A stretch of DNA of 64,000 nt from Terriglobus albidus (lineage in GTDB: Bacteria; Acidobacteriota; Terriglobia; Terriglobales; Acidobacteriaceae), in contig NZ_CP042806.1 in the NCBI RefSeq assembly GCF_008000815.1, positions 4,588,001-4,652,000 of the forward strand, in the 5' to 3' direction. Positions within the stretch are counted from its first letter, which is position 1. Every line of letters begins with the position of its first letter. Below, one piece after another: positions 8,097-16,491 of this stretch. Both the position numbers and the translations under genes were made by a program. The notes beneath the pieces were generated by a model. It worked only from the letters and a program-made list of their open reading frames with translations. It ran no database searches and was not told the origin of the DNA.

Positions 8097-8354
8097 TTAC
8101 TTGCTGAAGATCCTGGTGCCGGGGATCCTCCCCTGGTTCTTCTTCATGCGTTGCTCACCACGGCAAGCCGCTTCCATTGCCTGCTTCTTTATGTGCTCAT
8201 GCTCGCGTAAATGCTCTATATCCACGTGTTCTTTATCCACATGTTGTCTATCCACATGCTCTGTATCCACGTGTTCCGTATCCCCTTCGCGATGCACCAG
8301 CGCCTCGGGAGACGGGCGTGCCGGATCATTGATCGATTTTGCGCCCATATCCAT
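8097..8354 (-). CDS. Small hydrophilic protein, paralogue A, with internal DxEHV repeats
   Basis: An 85-residue paralogue of the gene at 7772. It has a strong ribosome site (GGAGGTGA, 7 bases before the ATG) and the same N- and C-terminal blocks. Where paralogue B has a short linker, this protein carries about 28 extra residues made of the pentapeptide series DTEHV, DTEHV, DRQHV, DKEHV and DIEHL, then a His/Glu-rich REHEH. At the DNA level this is a 15-bp tandem repeat spaced exactly 15 bp (8220, 8235, 8250, 8265, 8280), so it probably grew by slippage. The His/Asp/Glu content could bind metal, but this is unproven. Confidence 0.75.
   Translation of the reverse strand: MDMGAKSINDPARPSPEALVHREGDTEHVDTEHVDRQHVDKEHVDIEHLREHEHIKKQAMEAACRGEQRMKKNQGRIPGTRIFSK
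8210..8284. repeat. Five-unit 15-bp tandem repeat inside a small gene
   Basis: ATCCAC (minus-strand GTGGAT) recurs at 8220, 8235, 8250 and 8265, with a degenerate fifth unit at 8280. It encodes the DxEHV pentapeptides of the small protein. The unit length is a multiple of three, so copy-number changes keep the reading frame. Confidence 0.85.
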
Positions 8355-8404
8355 GGTGAATCACCTCCACTATGTTTGACGTAGGTCCAGGGTGGAGGTC
8401 TCTA

Positions 8405-8515
8405 GAGCATTTTCCCTGTTGCTGGGTATCCCGGGAGGAGCGTGCAGCGGCGTTTTCATTGAGGAAAACGCCCATAGATACACAAGCCCTGCAATATACC
8501 TACAGGGAAATGCTC
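8405..8515 (-). repeat. MITE-like repeat, copy 2 (orientation B)
   Basis: A 111-bp element with ends GAGCATTTTCCCTGT and ACAGGGAAATGCTC and inner arms GGCGTTTTC / GAAAACGCC. TA flanks both sides (8403-8404 and 8516-8517). It is inverted relative to copy 1 and lies about 50 bp upstream of the small gene starting at 8354. Confidence 0.85.
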
Positions 8516-8653
8516 TAGCCGCTGCATTCCCGGAAACCTATGCCTTCCCCTTTCAACACCCACCCCTGGTTTTGGCGGCAGAATCCGGTATCACTTTGCA
8601 TTCCGGACTCTTAGGGAGAACCGCTACCATAGAGCAGCACCGGTCCACTGCCC

Positions 8654-9901
8654 ATGAGATTCTCTCTCCCCATCGCCATCGCTGCTGGAAGCCTGTTCCT
8701 TGCATCAACCGTTTATAGCCAGCAGACCGCAACTCGAAAGAAGGCTATGCAATCAGACCCCACCAAAGTTCATGCCGAAGCTCTTGTCATTGACACCCAC
8801 GCCGACACACCGCAGCGCTTTGTCGACGAACACTGGGACTTCTTTGAGCCGCTGAACGGCGGCATGGTGAACTACGAGTCCGCCAAAAAGGGCAACCTCG
8901 ATGCCGAGTTCTTTTCCATCTGGGTTGATCCGTCGCAGTATCCGGCCAACCGCTCGGCAGTACGCACTTTTTCCTTGATCGACGGCGTTCTGGAACAGGT
9001 ACGCAAACACCCGGATAAGATGGCTCTGTGCCGTACTCCCGACGAGATTCTCGCCGCACATAAGGCCGGCAAGTTCGTCGCCTGCATGGGGATCGAGGGC
9101 GGCCACTCCATTGAGAACAACCTCGGCCTGCTGCGTGACTACTACCGCCTCGGGGTTCGTTACATGACCCTTACCTGGTCCAATACCAATGACTGGGCAG
9201 ACTCCTCGGGCGATATCGACGACCCCACCGTAAAACACCACAACGGGCTGACCGACTTCGGCAAACAGGTAGTCGCGGAGATGAACCGCCTTGGCATGAT
9301 GGTCGACATCTCGCATGTTGCCGACAAGACTTTCTGGGATGTGGTTGAGGTCACCAAAGCTCCGCTGCTGGCCTCTCACTCCTCAGCTCGAGCTCTGACT
9401 CAAGCCGGCCGCAACCTTACCGACTACCAGCTTCGCGCCGTCGCGAAGACGAACGGGGTGGTGATGGTAAACCTGTTCCCCGCCTTCATCGACGAGAAGT
9501 GGAGACAAGCGTGGAACGACTGTAAGGCCGATCGCCAGAAGGAACAGGACGCACTCGAAGCCGAATACCACGCCAAAGGCCTTCCAGTTCCCTATACGGC
9601 ATCCGACGCAATCGATCGCAAATATGCAGCAAAGGTAGGACGCGCACCGTTTGATTCGCTGATCGATCACTTTGACCACGTCATCAAGGTGGCCGGCATC
9701 GACCATGTAGGCATCGGCACTGACTTCGACGGCATTCCGCAGCCTCCTGGAGGCATCGATTCCGCGGCCGACCTCCCGAAGATCACAGCAGCACTGATGG
9801 CCCGAGGATACACCGCGGATGACATGAAGAAACTACTTGGCGGCAACCTGATTCGCGTCTTCCGCGAGGTTCAGGCGAAGGCTGATCCTTCGTTTCAGTA
9901 A
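8654..9901 (+). CDS. Membrane dipeptidase (peptidase M19), exported
   Basis: A 415-residue renal-dipeptidase-family zinc enzyme expected to hydrolyse dipeptides, including D-amino-acid-containing ones, in the periplasm. The signal peptide is MRFSLPIAIAAGSLFLASTVYS. Zinc-site motifs of the TIM-barrel fold appear in order: DTHADT near residue 47, IEGGHS near 145, DISHVAD near 218 and ASHSSAR near 240, with GTDFDG near 355. It stands alone, between a MITE-like repeat and an AT-rich gap. Confidence 0.92.
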   Translation: MRFSLPIAIAAGSLFLASTVYSQQTATRKKAMQSDPTKVHAEALVIDTHADTPQRFVDEHWDFFEPLNGGMVNYESAKKGNLDAEFFSIWVDPSQYPANRSAVRTFSLIDGVLEQVRKHPDKMALCRTPDEILAAHKAGKFVACMGIEGGHSIENNLGLLRDYYRLGVRYMTLTWSNTNDWADSSGDIDDPTVKHHNGLTDFGKQVVAEMNRLGMMVDISHVADKTFWDVVEVTKAPLLASHSSARALTQAGRNLTDYQLRAVAKTNGVVMVNLFPAFIDEKWRQAWNDCKADRQKEQDALEAEYHAKGLPVPYTASDAIDRKYAAKVGRAPFDSLIDHFDHVIKVAGIDHVGIGTDFDGIPQPPGGIDSAADLPKITAALMARGYTADDMKKLLGGNLIRVFREVQAKADPSFQ

Positions 9902-9955
9902 CGTTACTTCTATCTCTTGAGTAAGTTTTCGATTAAATCCCTCTAAGATCGAGAT

Positions 9956-9999
9956 AGTTCGGGAATAGTTGCCAAGTAATCAGGCTATATTCCCGAACT
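9956..9999. repeat. Perfect 12-bp inverted repeat in an AT-rich gap
   Basis: AGTTCGGGAATA and its exact reverse complement are separated by 20 bases, within the 194-bp gap between the dipeptidase and the HEYLH protein gene. The plus-strand side is followed by A-runs rather than T-runs, so it is not a textbook terminator for either direction. It could be a terminator remnant or an operator for the gene at 10096. Confidence 0.6.
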
Positions 10000-10095
10000 A
10001 AAAAATAATCGAAAAATTTCTCCCTATACTCTTTACAAAAGTCTCAACCGAGGAGCATCGTATCCGGCGGTCTAAATGGCCACGGGTAAGTTGTC

Positions 10096-10734
10096 ATGAA
10101 AGTTTTTCCTCGTTGTTCGTTGATTTTTGGGTTCCTTGTTCTGCTGTCCGCCTGTCTCACGGCTTACGCGCAACACTACTCGCAGCCCGCGCTCATCCTC
10201 AAACCAGATCGGATAGGAAATTTCCGACCGGAATTTGCAAACGCAGTCGCAACCGAGATACAAATTCGACTGCAGGAAGTAAATCCCAGCCAACCTTCCC
10301 CCATCTTCTATCTCTCGCAAACTCCACCTCTGGCAGTCGATTTCCCTGAGATACTCTTCCTGCGATTCACAGGCTCATGCGATGTGCTTCCCCAAATGCC
10401 TGCGCCGCATGCTCCCCGGGCGCTAGGTTCCGTCCCTTTTGTGAAGGGCGAGCCAATCAACTACATCCTGATTGATTGCGAAGAGATCGCTCTGACCATC
10501 AATGACGCGATTGCGCCGATGAAACCGGAACAACGGATCGACGCCATGGCGAGAGCGATTTCGCGTGTCTTCCAGCATGAATATCTGCACATCCACCGCC
10601 GCACCTCACATCACGACGAGACAGGCGTCTTCGCTTCGGCGCTGTCGCGGCGTTTTCTGGTCGCCCCTGACCCTCCCGCTCCACCATCTGCCACACCGAC
10701 GACCGCCGTCATCGAGACCGTCGGAGCTCTCTGA
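10096..10734 (+). CDS. Secreted small protein with HExxH motif
   Basis: A 212-residue protein with an N-terminal export signal (MKVFPRCSLIFGFLVLLSACLTAYA). It could be a lipoprotein, since LLSAC resembles a lipobox with Cys20. Around residues 160-172 it has QHEYLHIHRR followed by TSHHDE, which contains the HExxH zinc-protease signature and further histidines. The rest of the chain has no family I recognise. Two cysteines (near 95 and 136) could form a disulfide. The C-terminus is a proline- and threonine-rich tail. A metalloprotease role is suggested only by the motif. Confidence 0.7.
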   Translation: MKVFPRCSLIFGFLVLLSACLTAYAQHYSQPALILKPDRIGNFRPEFANAVATEIQIRLQEVNPSQPSPIFYLSQTPPLAVDFPEILFLRFTGSCDVLPQMPAPHAPRALGSVPFVKGEPINYILIDCEEIALTINDAIAPMKPEQRIDAMARAISRVFQHEYLHIHRRTSHHDETGVFASALSRRFLVAPDPPAPPSATPTTAVIETVGAL

Positions 10735-10769
10735 CCCCAGGGCGTGTCATCAAACACGCCCCAGGGGAC
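10735..10769. terminator. Hairpin after the HExxH gene
   Basis: A GGGCGTGT / ACACGCCC stem lies within ccccaGGGCGTGTcatcaaACACGCCCcagggg, directly after the stop codon. No T-tract follows, so termination is less certain than for the other hairpins here. Confidence 0.45.
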
Positions 10770-10803
10770 GAAAGTACGCCTCACCTAGTACCCTTGTAGG
10801 GTG

Positions 10804-11529
10804 ATGGTTCGTGCTTTCGTCCTTAGTGTTTCGCTCGCTGCCACCGCGTTTGCCCAGCAGCAGACGCCGACCCCGCCCAAGCCCGCCGACGATCTGCCGG
10901 ACACGCCGAGCACTACCGCTCAGATCGCGCGTGACGCCATACCGAACGGTCCCACGGCTGTCATCGATACCTCTATGGGCCGGCTGACCTGCCGTTTCTT
11001 CCAGAAGGAAGCCCCTGTCACCGTCGCCAATTTCATCGGTCTGGCTGAAGGCACCAAAGACTGGCTCGACCCGGTCAGCCAGAAGCGCATGCACAACACG
11101 CGTTTCTACGACGGCACCACCTTCCATCGCGTAATTCCACGTTTCATGATCCAGGGCGGCGACCGCGCCGGCAACGGCACCGGCGACCCGGGCTACTTCT
11201 TCGCCGATGAGTTCACGCCCACCCTCACCTTCAACCAGCCGGGACGTCTGGCCATGGCCAACTCCGGTCCCAGCACCAATGGGAGCCAGTTCTTTATCAC
11301 CGAAGCTCCTGTCATGGAACTGAATGGAAAGCACACCATCTTCGGCCAGTGCGATGAACACTCGGTCGCTACGGTGCAGGCCATTGCCCGGGTTCCTACT
11401 AATCCCAACGACAAACCGCTGACACCGGTGACCATCAACAAGGTCACCATCGTTCCCGAAGGACAGCCCCTGCCGCCAGATCCCATGGCGCCGCCTGCTG
11501 CCGCTCCATCCACACCGCAGACGAATTAG
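10804..11529 (+). CDS. Cyclophilin-type peptidyl-prolyl isomerase, exported
   Basis: Catalyses cis-trans isomerisation at proline, probably in the periplasm. The signal peptide is [18 protein letters not shown], and a GTG three bases earlier is an alternative start. Cyclophilin motifs follow in order: [52 protein letters not shown] and [10 protein letters not shown]. The linker after the signal and the C-terminal tail are proline-rich, suggesting an extended periplasmic form. It is followed, across a MITE-like repeat, by a second cytoplasmic-type cyclophilin, an apparent duplication with different localisation. Confidence 0.92.
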   Translation: MVRAFVLSVSLAATAFAQQQTPTPPKPADDLPDTPSTTAQIARDAIPNGPTAVIDTSMGRLTCRFFQKEAPVTVANFIGLAEGTKDWLDPVSQKRMHNTRFYDGTTFHRVIPRFMIQGGDRAGNGTGDPGYFFADEFTPTLTFNQPGRLAMANSGPSTNGSQFFITEAPVMELNGKHTIFGQCDEHSVATVQAIARVPTNPNDKPLTPVTINKVTIVPEGQPLPPDPMAPPAAAPSTPQTN

Positions 11530-11556
11530 CTGCCCTCGGTTCCTGTATCCTGACTA

Positions 11557-11669
11557 GAGCATTTTTCCTGTTGCTGGGTATCCCGGGAGGAGCGTGCAAC
11601 GGCGTTTTTCATTGCGGAAAACGCCCATAGATGCACAAGCCCCGCACTACATCTACAGGAAAAATGCTC
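11557..11669 (-). repeat. MITE-like repeat, copy 3 (orientation B)
   Basis: A 113-bp copy with ends GAGCATTTTTCCTGT and ACAGGAAAAATGCTC, inner arms GGCGTTTTTC / GAAAACGCC, and TA on both flanks (11555-11556 and 11670-11671). It lies exactly between the two cyclophilin genes, 21 bp before the second start codon, so it is probably transcribed and would fold as a long hairpin in the mRNA. Confidence 0.85.
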
Positions 11670-11691
11670 TACCGCAAGGAGAGAATTACTC

Positions 11692-12216
11692 ATGTCGACT
11701 CGCACCCCCGGCACGTATGCCGTTTTCAATACCTCTGAGGGAACCTTTGTCTGCAGTCTTTTCGAGAAGGACGCTCCGCAGACCGTCGCCAACTTCATCG
11801 GCCTGGCCGAAGGCACCAAAGACTGGAACTCCCCCTCGAAGAAGGGCGCCAAGCTGTATGACGGCACCGTCTTCCATCGCGTGATCCCCGACTTCATGAT
11901 CCAGGGCGGCGATCCTGAGGGCTCCGGTATGGGCGGCCCCGGCTACCGCTTTGCAGATGAGACCAAGGGCAGCCCGCACGGCTTCCAGGAGAAGGGCAAA
12001 CTGGCGATGGCCAATGCCGGCCCGAACACCAACGGCAGCCAGTTCTTCGTCACTGTTGCTCCTACCTCCTGGCTGACCGGCCGTCACACCATCTTCGGTG
12101 AGGTTGTCGAGGGCTACGACGTCGTGGAGAAGATCAGCAAGGTCTCCACAGCCGCCATGGATCGCCCCAAAAAGGACGTCACGATCGACTCCGTGGTCAT
12201 CGAGCGCGTCGCCTAA
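11692..12216 (+). CDS. Cyclophilin-type peptidyl-prolyl isomerase, cytoplasmic
   Basis: A 174-residue single-domain cyclophilin without a signal peptide, preceded by AAGGAGAG about 9 bases before the ATG. It has [51 protein letters not shown] and LTGRHTIFGEV, covering the catalytic Arg and substrate-pocket residues of the family. It is close in sequence to the exported protein upstream, implying tandem duplication followed by gain or loss of the leader. It ends in a strong bidirectional terminator shared with convergent mdh. Confidence 0.93.
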   Translation: MSTRTPGTYAVFNTSEGTFVCSLFEKDAPQTVANFIGLAEGTKDWNSPSKKGAKLYDGTVFHRVIPDFMIQGGDPEGSGMGGPGYRFADETKGSPHGFQEKGKLAMANAGPNTNGSQFFVTVAPTSWLTGRHTIFGEVVEGYDVVEKISKVSTAAMDRPKKDVTIDSVVIERVA

Positions 12217-12233
12217 CCGCTGAACAGACACAC

Positions 12234-12261
12234 GAAGGCCCGCCGGCAACGGCGGGCCTTC
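12234..12261. terminator. Bidirectional terminator between cyclophilin and mdh
   Basis: A 12-bp perfect stem (GAAGGCCCGCCG / CGGCGGGCCTTC) with a GCAA tetraloop is followed by TTATTTG. Confidence 0.9.
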
Positions 12262-12272
12262 TTATTTGTCTG

Positions 12273-13235
<963 letters not shown>

Positions 13236-13278
13236 CTACCATTCTCAAGCCTTGAAGTCCAAGAGGGGCTGCAGTTCG

Positions 13279-14772
13279 TTATCCAATCCGGAGCGCGGTG
13301 CGCGCCTGCGCCGTGATCTGGTCCAGCAATGCCGGCTCCTGATCGAGCTTCTTGCCGAAGGACGGAATCAGTTCCGCGAGCCTTGTCTTTGCAAGCTCCG
13401 GCTTGATCACCGTAATTCCCTTCTGCAGCATACCCAGCATGATGCTGACCGCGGTCGAGGCGCCTGGCGATGCTCCCAGCAGTGCCGCAATCGAGCCCTC
13501 ATTGTCGCGAATGACCTCGGTTCCGAACTCGAGCACTCCGCCCTTCTCCGCATGCGACTTGATGATCTGCACACGCTGTCCCGCAATCGCCAACTCCCAG
13601 TCTTCCAGGCGGGCATTGGGGACGAACTTGCGCAGGCTCTTCAGGCGGTCCTGCGGAGACTGCATGACCTCTTTCACCAGGTACTTGGTGAGGTCGACGT
13701 TATCGAGCCCCGCCTTGATCATCGGATAGAGGTTGCCAGGACGTACTGACTTGATCATGTCCAGATACGATCCGTGCTTTAGGAACTTGGTCGTAAAGCC
13801 GGCATACGGCCCGAAGAGTAGCTCTTTCTTGCCGCCGGTCATGCGCATGTCAAGGTGAGGCACCGACATGGGCGGAGCTCCAACCGATGCCTTGCCGTAG
13901 ACCTTCGCGGAGTGCTGCTCAATCACCTCAGGATTCACGCAGCGGAGCCACTGTCCGCTGACCGGAAAGCCGCCGTAACCGCTGCCTTCGTCGATACCGG
14001 CCTCCTGCAGGAGAGGCAGCGCGCCGCCACCGGCGCCGATGAAAACAAAGCGTGCGCAGACAGTGGCCGCGCGGCCGGTCTGCAGATTCTTCACGTGCAC
14101 ATGCCAGCGGCAGTCCTTGCCTCTGCCGATACTGGTGACGCGATGGCGAAGAAAGAGACGCGACTGCTTGCCCTTCAGCAGATAGGCAAAGAGCTTGCGG
14201 GTGAGCGCTCCGAAATCGACATCCGTGCCATGATCCACGCGCGTGGCGGCCATGGAACGGCTCATATCGCGGCCGTCCATCATCAGAGGAATCCACTCGG
14301 CGATTTTGGCTTTGTCCTCGGTGTACTCCATCTCGCGGAAGAGCAGGTTTTTGCTTAGCGCTTCATACCGCTTGCGCAGGAAGCTGACGCTCTTGTCCGT
14401 CGTAACGAAGCTCAGGTGAGGCACCTTGGTAATGAACTCATGCGGGCAGGTGATCTTGCCCTGTTCCACCAGATACGTCCAAAATTGCAGTGACTCCTGG
14501 AACTGCTGATTGATCTGGATGGCCTTGGAGATGCTTACTGAACCGTCGGACTTCTGCGGCGTGTAGTTCAGCTCGCAGAATGCGGAGTGGCCGGTGCCGG
14601 CGTTGTTCCAGGCATCGCTGCTCTCGGCCGCCACACGATCCAGACTCTCGAAACAGACTATCGACAACGATGGATCAACCTGGCGCAGCAGCGTTCCCAG
14701 CGTCGCCGACATCACACCGGCGCCAATCAACACGACGTCTACCCGCTCCCGCGGAGCAATTTCAATCGACAT
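13279..14772 (-). CDS. mqo: Malate:quinone oxidoreductase
   Basis: An FAD-dependent, membrane-associated enzyme that oxidises malate to oxaloacetate and reduces quinone, making malate oxidation irreversible. The 497-residue protein has an N-terminal dinucleotide motif GAGVMSATLG (17-26), the Mqo-typical DAWNNAGTGHSAFCELNYTP block (53-72) and a distal GSIAALLGASPGASTAV segment. The length agrees with the family. AGGGATAG precedes the ATG. It lies between icd and mdh. Confidence 0.96.
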   Translation of the reverse strand: MSIEIAPRERVDVVLIGAGVMSATLGTLLRQVDPSLSIVCFESLDRVAAESSDAWNNAGTGHSAFCELNYTPQKSDGSVSISKAIQINQQFQESLQFWTYLVEQGKITCPHEFITKVPHLSFVTTDKSVSFLRKRYEALSKNLLFREMEYTEDKAKIAEWIPLMMDGRDMSRSMAATRVDHGTDVDFGALTRKLFAYLLKGKQSRLFLRHRVTSIGRGKDCRWHVHVKNLQTGRAATVCARFVFIGAGGGALPLLQEAGIDEGSGYGGFPVSGQWLRCVNPEVIEQHSAKVYGKASVGAPPMSVPHLDMRMTGGKKELLFGPYAGFTTKFLKHGSYLDMIKSVRPGNLYPMIKAGLDNVDLTKYLVKEVMQSPQDRLKSLRKFVPNARLEDWELAIAGQRVQIIKSHAEKGGVLEFGTEVIRDNEGSIAALLGASPGASTAVSIMLGMLQKGITVIKPELAKTRLAELIPSFGKKLDQEPALLDQITAQARTALRIG

Positions 14773-14793
14773 TTCTATCCCTGTAAGACAAAG

Positions 14794-14820
14794 ACGCGCC
14801 CTGCTTACTGCAAGGCGCGC
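14794..14820 (-). terminator. Terminator of icd (minus strand)
   Basis: Read on the minus strand, GCGCGCCTTGC and GCAGGGCGCG form a GC-rich stem around AGTAA, followed by TCTTTGTCTT. It sits between icd and mqo, so mqo probably also has its own promoter. Confidence 0.7.
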
Positions 14821-14850
14821 CGGTTTAGAGCCAACGGAGAACTTCCCAGC

Positions 14851-16269
14851 TTACTTGCTGGCGACCTTGTCCATGTTCTCGATCATGCGGGTAGCGAACT
14901 CACTGGTCTTCACCTTGGTCGCACCCTCCATCTGACGCTCGAAGTCGTAGGTCACGTACTTCTGCTTGATGGTCTCTTCCATGGAGTTCTCGATCAGACG
15001 AGCAGCTTCCGTCCAACCCAGGAAGTCGAACATCATCACGCCGGAGAGCATCACGCTGCCGGGATTGATGACGTCCTTGTCCGCATACTTCGGAGCTGTG
15101 CCGTGGGTCGCCTCGAAGACAGCGTAGCCATCGCCAATGTTGGCGCCCGGAGCGATGCCCAGACCACCGACCTGCGCCGCAGCAGCGTCGGAGATGTAGT
15201 CGCCGTTCAGGTTCGTCGTCGCGAGGACTTGATAGTCGCTGGGACGGATGATGATCTGCTGGAAGATCGAGTCGGCGATACGGTCGTTCACCATGATTTT
15301 CGACTTCCATTTGCCGCCGCCGTGCGATGCGCCGATCTCGGCGAGCACCTGCTTGACCTCAGCAATAACGCTGTCGCCAAACTCCTTCGGAGCAAACTCG
15401 ATGCCCGGCTCAACCAGGGCAGCATTCTCCTCGGGTGTGAGGTTTGGGTTGGCATCCAGGTTGCCCAGGATCCAGCTCTCACGCTCGGTGACGGTCAGGT
15501 CACGGAACTCCTGCGTGGCGACCTCATAGCCCCACTCACGGAAAGCGCCCTCAGTGAACTTCTGGATGTTGCCCTTGTGCACCAGTGTGACCGTCTTCAG
15601 ACCATTCTTGATGGCGTAGTTGATGGCCGAACGTACCAGGCGCTTGGAACCTGTGATCGAGATGGGCTTCACACCGACGCCTGAATCCAGGCGAATCTTC
15701 TTCTTACCGCCCTTCAGCATCTCGTCGTTTACGAAACTGACGAACTTCTGAGCTTCGGGTGTTCCCTCACGGAACTCGATGCCGGCGTAGATGTCCTCGG
15801 TGTTCTCACGGAAGATCACGATGTTGCACTTCTCAGGGTGCTTCACCGGGCTGGGTACGCCGGTGTAGTACTTCACCGGACGAACGCAGCTATACAGATC
15901 CATCAACTGACGCAGCGCAACGTTCAGGGAGCGGATACCGCCGCCTACCGGAGTCGTCAGCGGTCCCTTGATGGACACGCGGTAATCAACGGTTGCCTTC
16001 ACGGTGTCATCGGGCAGCCAGTTGCTGGTCTGGCGATAGCTCTTCTCACCGGCCAGAACCTCGTACCACTTCACCTGACGCTTGCCGCCGTAAGCCTTCT
16101 CTACAGCAGCATCAAATACGCGCTGTGAGGCCTTCCAGATATCGCGGCCGGTACCGTCACCCTCGATAAACGGAATGATGGGCTTGTCGGGCACGATGTA
16201 TTTGCCATCGACGTACTGAATCGCCTCGCCGTCCTTGGGGACCGCAATACCGTTGTAGCTCTCTTGCAT
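14851..16269 (-). CDS. icd: NADP-dependent isocitrate dehydrogenase
   Basis: Oxidatively decarboxylates isocitrate to 2-oxoglutarate. The 472-residue form starts at MQESYNG (GGAGAA 9 bases upstream), not at the in-frame ATG 25 codons earlier. It has IEGDGTG (35-41) and the isocitrate loop [12 protein letters not shown] with Ser114, the residue phosphorylated by AceK in enterobacteria. NADP-type residues are [11 protein letters not shown] and VTYDFER near the C-terminus, matching the Lys/Tyr and Tyr/Arg NADP determinants of the E. coli enzyme. It is upstream of mqo and mdh, so three TCA genes are clustered. Confidence 0.96.
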   Translation of the reverse strand: MQESYNGIAVPKDGEAIQYVDGKYIVPDKPIIPFIEGDGTGRDIWKASQRVFDAAVEKAYGGKRQVKWYEVLAGEKSYRQTSNWLPDDTVKATVDYRVSIKGPLTTPVGGGIRSLNVALRQLMDLYSCVRPVKYYTGVPSPVKHPEKCNIVIFRENTEDIYAGIEFREGTPEAQKFVSFVNDEMLKGGKKKIRLDSGVGVKPISITGSKRLVRSAINYAIKNGLKTVTLVHKGNIQKFTEGAFREWGYEVATQEFRDLTVTERESWILGNLDANPNLTPEENAALVEPGIEFAPKEFGDSVIAEVKQVLAEIGASHGGGKWKSKIMVNDRIADSIFQQIIIRPSDYQVLATTNLNGDYISDAAAAQVGGLGIAPGANIGDGYAVFEATHGTAPKYADKDVINPGSVMLSGVMMFDFLGWTEAARLIENSMEETIKQKYVTYDFERQMEGATKVKTSEFATRMIENMDKVASK

Positions 16270-16387
16270 GATCAGGATTCTCCGGTGAAATTTGTGCACT
16301 TTCAAGGTATCACCCGGCGAGAGCGCCATGCAAAATTCGCACAAATGATTCGATTATCGCGCAAGAGATTTAAGCTGAATGACATCG

Positions 16388-16440
16388 GTAGAGAAGCAGA
16401 TTTCTTTGCTCCTCCATTGCTACAAAATGACAAACAAAAG
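16388..16440. repeat. Solo arm of a palindromic intergenic repeat
   Basis: GTAGAGAAGCAGATTTCT (16388-16405) is the exact reverse complement of 23777-23794. The following AAAATGACAAA also recurs at 23954-23964. It looks like a truncated copy of the 211-bp nested palindrome at 23753-23963, here in the icd/glnA gap. Confidence 0.6.
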
Positions 16441-16441
16441 A

Positions 16442-16469
16442 GAATGCCCCGGCCGCAGCCGGGGCATTC
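16442..16469 (-). terminator. Terminator of glnA
   Basis: GAATGCCCCGGC / GCCGGGGCATTC with a CGCA loop. On the minus strand it is followed by TCTTTTGTTTGTCATTTTG, a T-rich tail 23 bp beyond the glnA stop. Confidence 0.88.
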
Positions 16470-16491
16470 GTGCTCTCGCGTTGAGCCGTTC

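Noticed and set aside
8210-8284. The regularly spaced 15-bp units were considered as a mini CRISPR or satellite
   Set aside because: No unique spacers between units. The repeats lie in frame inside a small gene and encode pentapeptides.
8392-8718. A 108-codon open frame across MITE copy 2 and the dipeptidase leader
   Set aside because: It runs through a repeat element and overlaps the start of the dipeptidase gene in another frame, with no coding pattern.
9956-9999. Considered as a rho-independent terminator of the M19 dipeptidase gene
   Set aside because: The stem is perfect but the downstream side is an A-run on the plus strand. Kept only as an inverted repeat.
14587-15684. A 365-codon plus-strand frame antisense to mqo and icd
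   Set aside because: Both genes under it carry full catalytic motifs. The antisense translation has none.
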